A stretch of 64,000 nucleotides of DNA. It comes from Symbiodinium natans (lineage: Eukaryota > Sar > Dinophyceae > Suessiales > Symbiodiniaceae). A model generated the notes under the pieces. The model worked only from the letters and a program-made list of their open reading frames with translations, did not search any database and was not told the origin of the DNA. Numbering within the stretch: the stretch's first letter is position 1; every line of letters begins with the position of its first letter. The stretch covers positions 162,501-226,500 of the forward strand of contig CAJNDS010001602.1 of assembly GCA_905221605.1 (NCBI GenBank), in the 5' to 3' direction. Shown in pieces: positions 1 to 64,000 of the stretch. Position numbers and translations under genes: made by a program.

Positions 1-706
1 TGAACCCTGAAAGTCTATGTCTCACATCTGCTGCAACCCACAAAGACCCGAAAATTACCCGATAATGCTGAGCACAATGCTGCAGACAGGTTATAGAGTT
101 CCAACTGCAGCAACCCAGTGCACCATCGGACAGTTCCACCCCAAGGCTCTCCCAAGGCCCCGGCTGCACCGGCCACGCCTGCCACTGCCCCTGGGAAACG
201 CCCCAGGAACCACTGCATGATGGTTTGGAAGATCCTGCTTTCAAGGGCTTCTGGGGCTTTTGGGAGACTGGTGCGGGGGCAGGCACCAGGGTGGGGCCAA
301 CAGTCACAGCAGTTCAGCCGCGAAGTCCTAAAAGGGCACGACGGTTCGTCATGGAACTCTGCTCTTACTATTACAAACTTTCCAGCACTAACTACGCAGT
401 GTGACAAAGGGTCGGGCCACAAGAGCCTTGGCCGGCCTTGGCATCCCAGACCTTGCAATCAGAAACCGAACCGACCCCCCCACCCCCCCCCCCCTCGCCC
501 CGCGACTGCGCAGAAAACGTGCTCCTTTGCAGACTTTCTTGCTCGAAGGGCGTGACCTGGGAGTTCCATGATTCTCGTTCAAGACAGGATCAAACGAAGC
601 CTTAAATTATGTGTTCCGGGATCACCTGCTGGGCAGGATTGCAGAGTCTTGAAGCAGGGCCCCGGGGAACTGGTCCACTCAACAGTCTCAAAGCTTAGCT
701 CGCAAC
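1..706 (-). other. Dynein intron or unresolved sequence
   Basis: Left of the last recognised dynein exon. Contains a CCCCCACCCCCCCCCC run at about 476-493. I see no motif from the next AAA3/AAA4 segments here. Confidence 0.5.
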
Positions 707-63013
<62,307 letters not shown>

Positions 63014-64000
63014 CTGCCAAAGCGAGTGCTTCCGGTCCTCTGTATGCCATTGGTGTCCAATTTTAAGGCCCCTTGTGCGACCTGGAACGCACTATCACCC
63101 TGATGAAACATGAAGAAGTGGAGAACCAAGTCTGTGAGAACACTGCTTTTGGAAACTATCTGTGCATCACAGGGACATCGTCAATGTCAAGCCATCCTCC
63201 ATGTCGATGTCAACATCCATGTCCTGCTAGCGGAGCTGCCACTTCACAGGGCATGACATGACAGGATACGACCAGCAACAACAAACAACATCCTGTGCAG
63301 GGTTTATGGGCATCTGGGCTCGGAAAAAGGAAAAAACCCAACGGAACCCAAAGCCCTCAGCAAGGCCTGAGGCTGCAGGTTGCTTTACTCACAGTTTCTG
63401 TTGGCCTTGCAAGGCCAAAACACGCTCCCTGGCAAAAACTTAAACCGAAGGCCCTCAAGGACTTCGCTCCTCAAAGAGCTGAAGAAGGTGCGACGTCTTG
63501 ATGGCCGGCTGGCAGAGGCCCTCACAGGGGCTTTGAGTTTGCGATTCTTGCGGATGCAAAAAAAATCGTTTGGTGACGGTTCAGAGTCTCAGAAGGCTAG
63601 TGGCCAAAGGCGCTCCTATACCCTGAAATCTGATCAGCCAAGCCTGGATGGACAGCAGGGCCACGGATGAAAATGGATTACTTATCAGACCGAGCCCCAA
63701 GCAACCTTGGCGTGCACCTCGTCTGAAGACTGTGTTGATCTGTATACGGGGGGGTTAGGGGGTTTCGGTTTCGTGGGCGCGGGGCTTCGTAGCCCCTGCC
63801 GCGGCTGTGCTTCCCTTCCGTGGAAGAATTGCGGGTGCACATGCTGCGCGAAGAGCGCAGCGGATGCGGTTCAAGCTTTCTGCGAAGCCTTCATCCACGA
63901 GTGCGCACCCTCCAAAGCCCTAAGCCCTGAAAGAAGCGGTTGAAAACCCAATATGAAACAGCAACGCAGGAACTGTCCTGTCCAACCACGAGTTAGTGGG

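Overview
The window reads as nuclear DNA of a dinoflagellate, most likely a Suessiales/Symbiodinium-like genome. This is an inference from sequence. Exons are tiny (most under 70 nt). The 5' splice sites are mostly GC, with GT and GA as minorities. Exons usually begin AG|G. Everything recognisable lies on one strand (minus), simple repeats are abundant, and degenerate TTTAGGG-type interstitial repeats are scattered through the introns. Almost no uninterrupted open frame is a real gene, because most coding information sits in exons too short to stand out as ORFs.

The backbone is one very large dynein heavy chain gene on the minus strand, entering above 63,013 and leaving below 707. I placed 61 exons (about 3 kb of coding sequence; two or three are tentative) by matching family motifs and checking that reading phase is kept across each junction. 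In transcription order they give the end of the tail and the linker (63.0-37.5 kb), AAA1 (36.7-20.5 kb), AAA2 (19.6-15.0 kb) and AAA3 (4.3-0.7 kb). AAA4, the stalk, AAA5-6 and the C-terminus would lie to the left of the window, and the N-terminal tail to the right. Several motifs recall single-headed inner-arm axonemal dyneins, but the subtype is not proved.

The surprise is that other genes sit inside dynein introns on the same strand. (1) A 1,337-bp intron (57,945-59,281) holds an intact single-exon gene for a secreted protein with a Pro/Ala/Glu/Thr repeat and a PAN/Apple-like Cys domain (58,600-59,097), plus a 108-bp TA-flanked inverted-repeat element 14 nt from the 3' splice site. (2) A 15.75-kb intron (38,758-54,511) holds a multi-exon, multi-pass membrane protein gene running from an ATG at 54,165 to a stop at 40,039; I do not recognise its family. 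(3) The 8.7-kb intron 23,006-31,708 holds several coding-looking minus-strand exons that do not fit dynein and may be a third nested gene.

The rest is intronic: microsatellites, a 10-bp minisatellite, poly-C tracts, GC-rich hairpin-prone repeats and degenerate telomere-like repeats. No rRNA, tRNA, CRISPR array or clear spliced-leader gene was seen. Coordinates of dynein exons are exact where phase could be checked; those of most membrane-gene exons are approximate.
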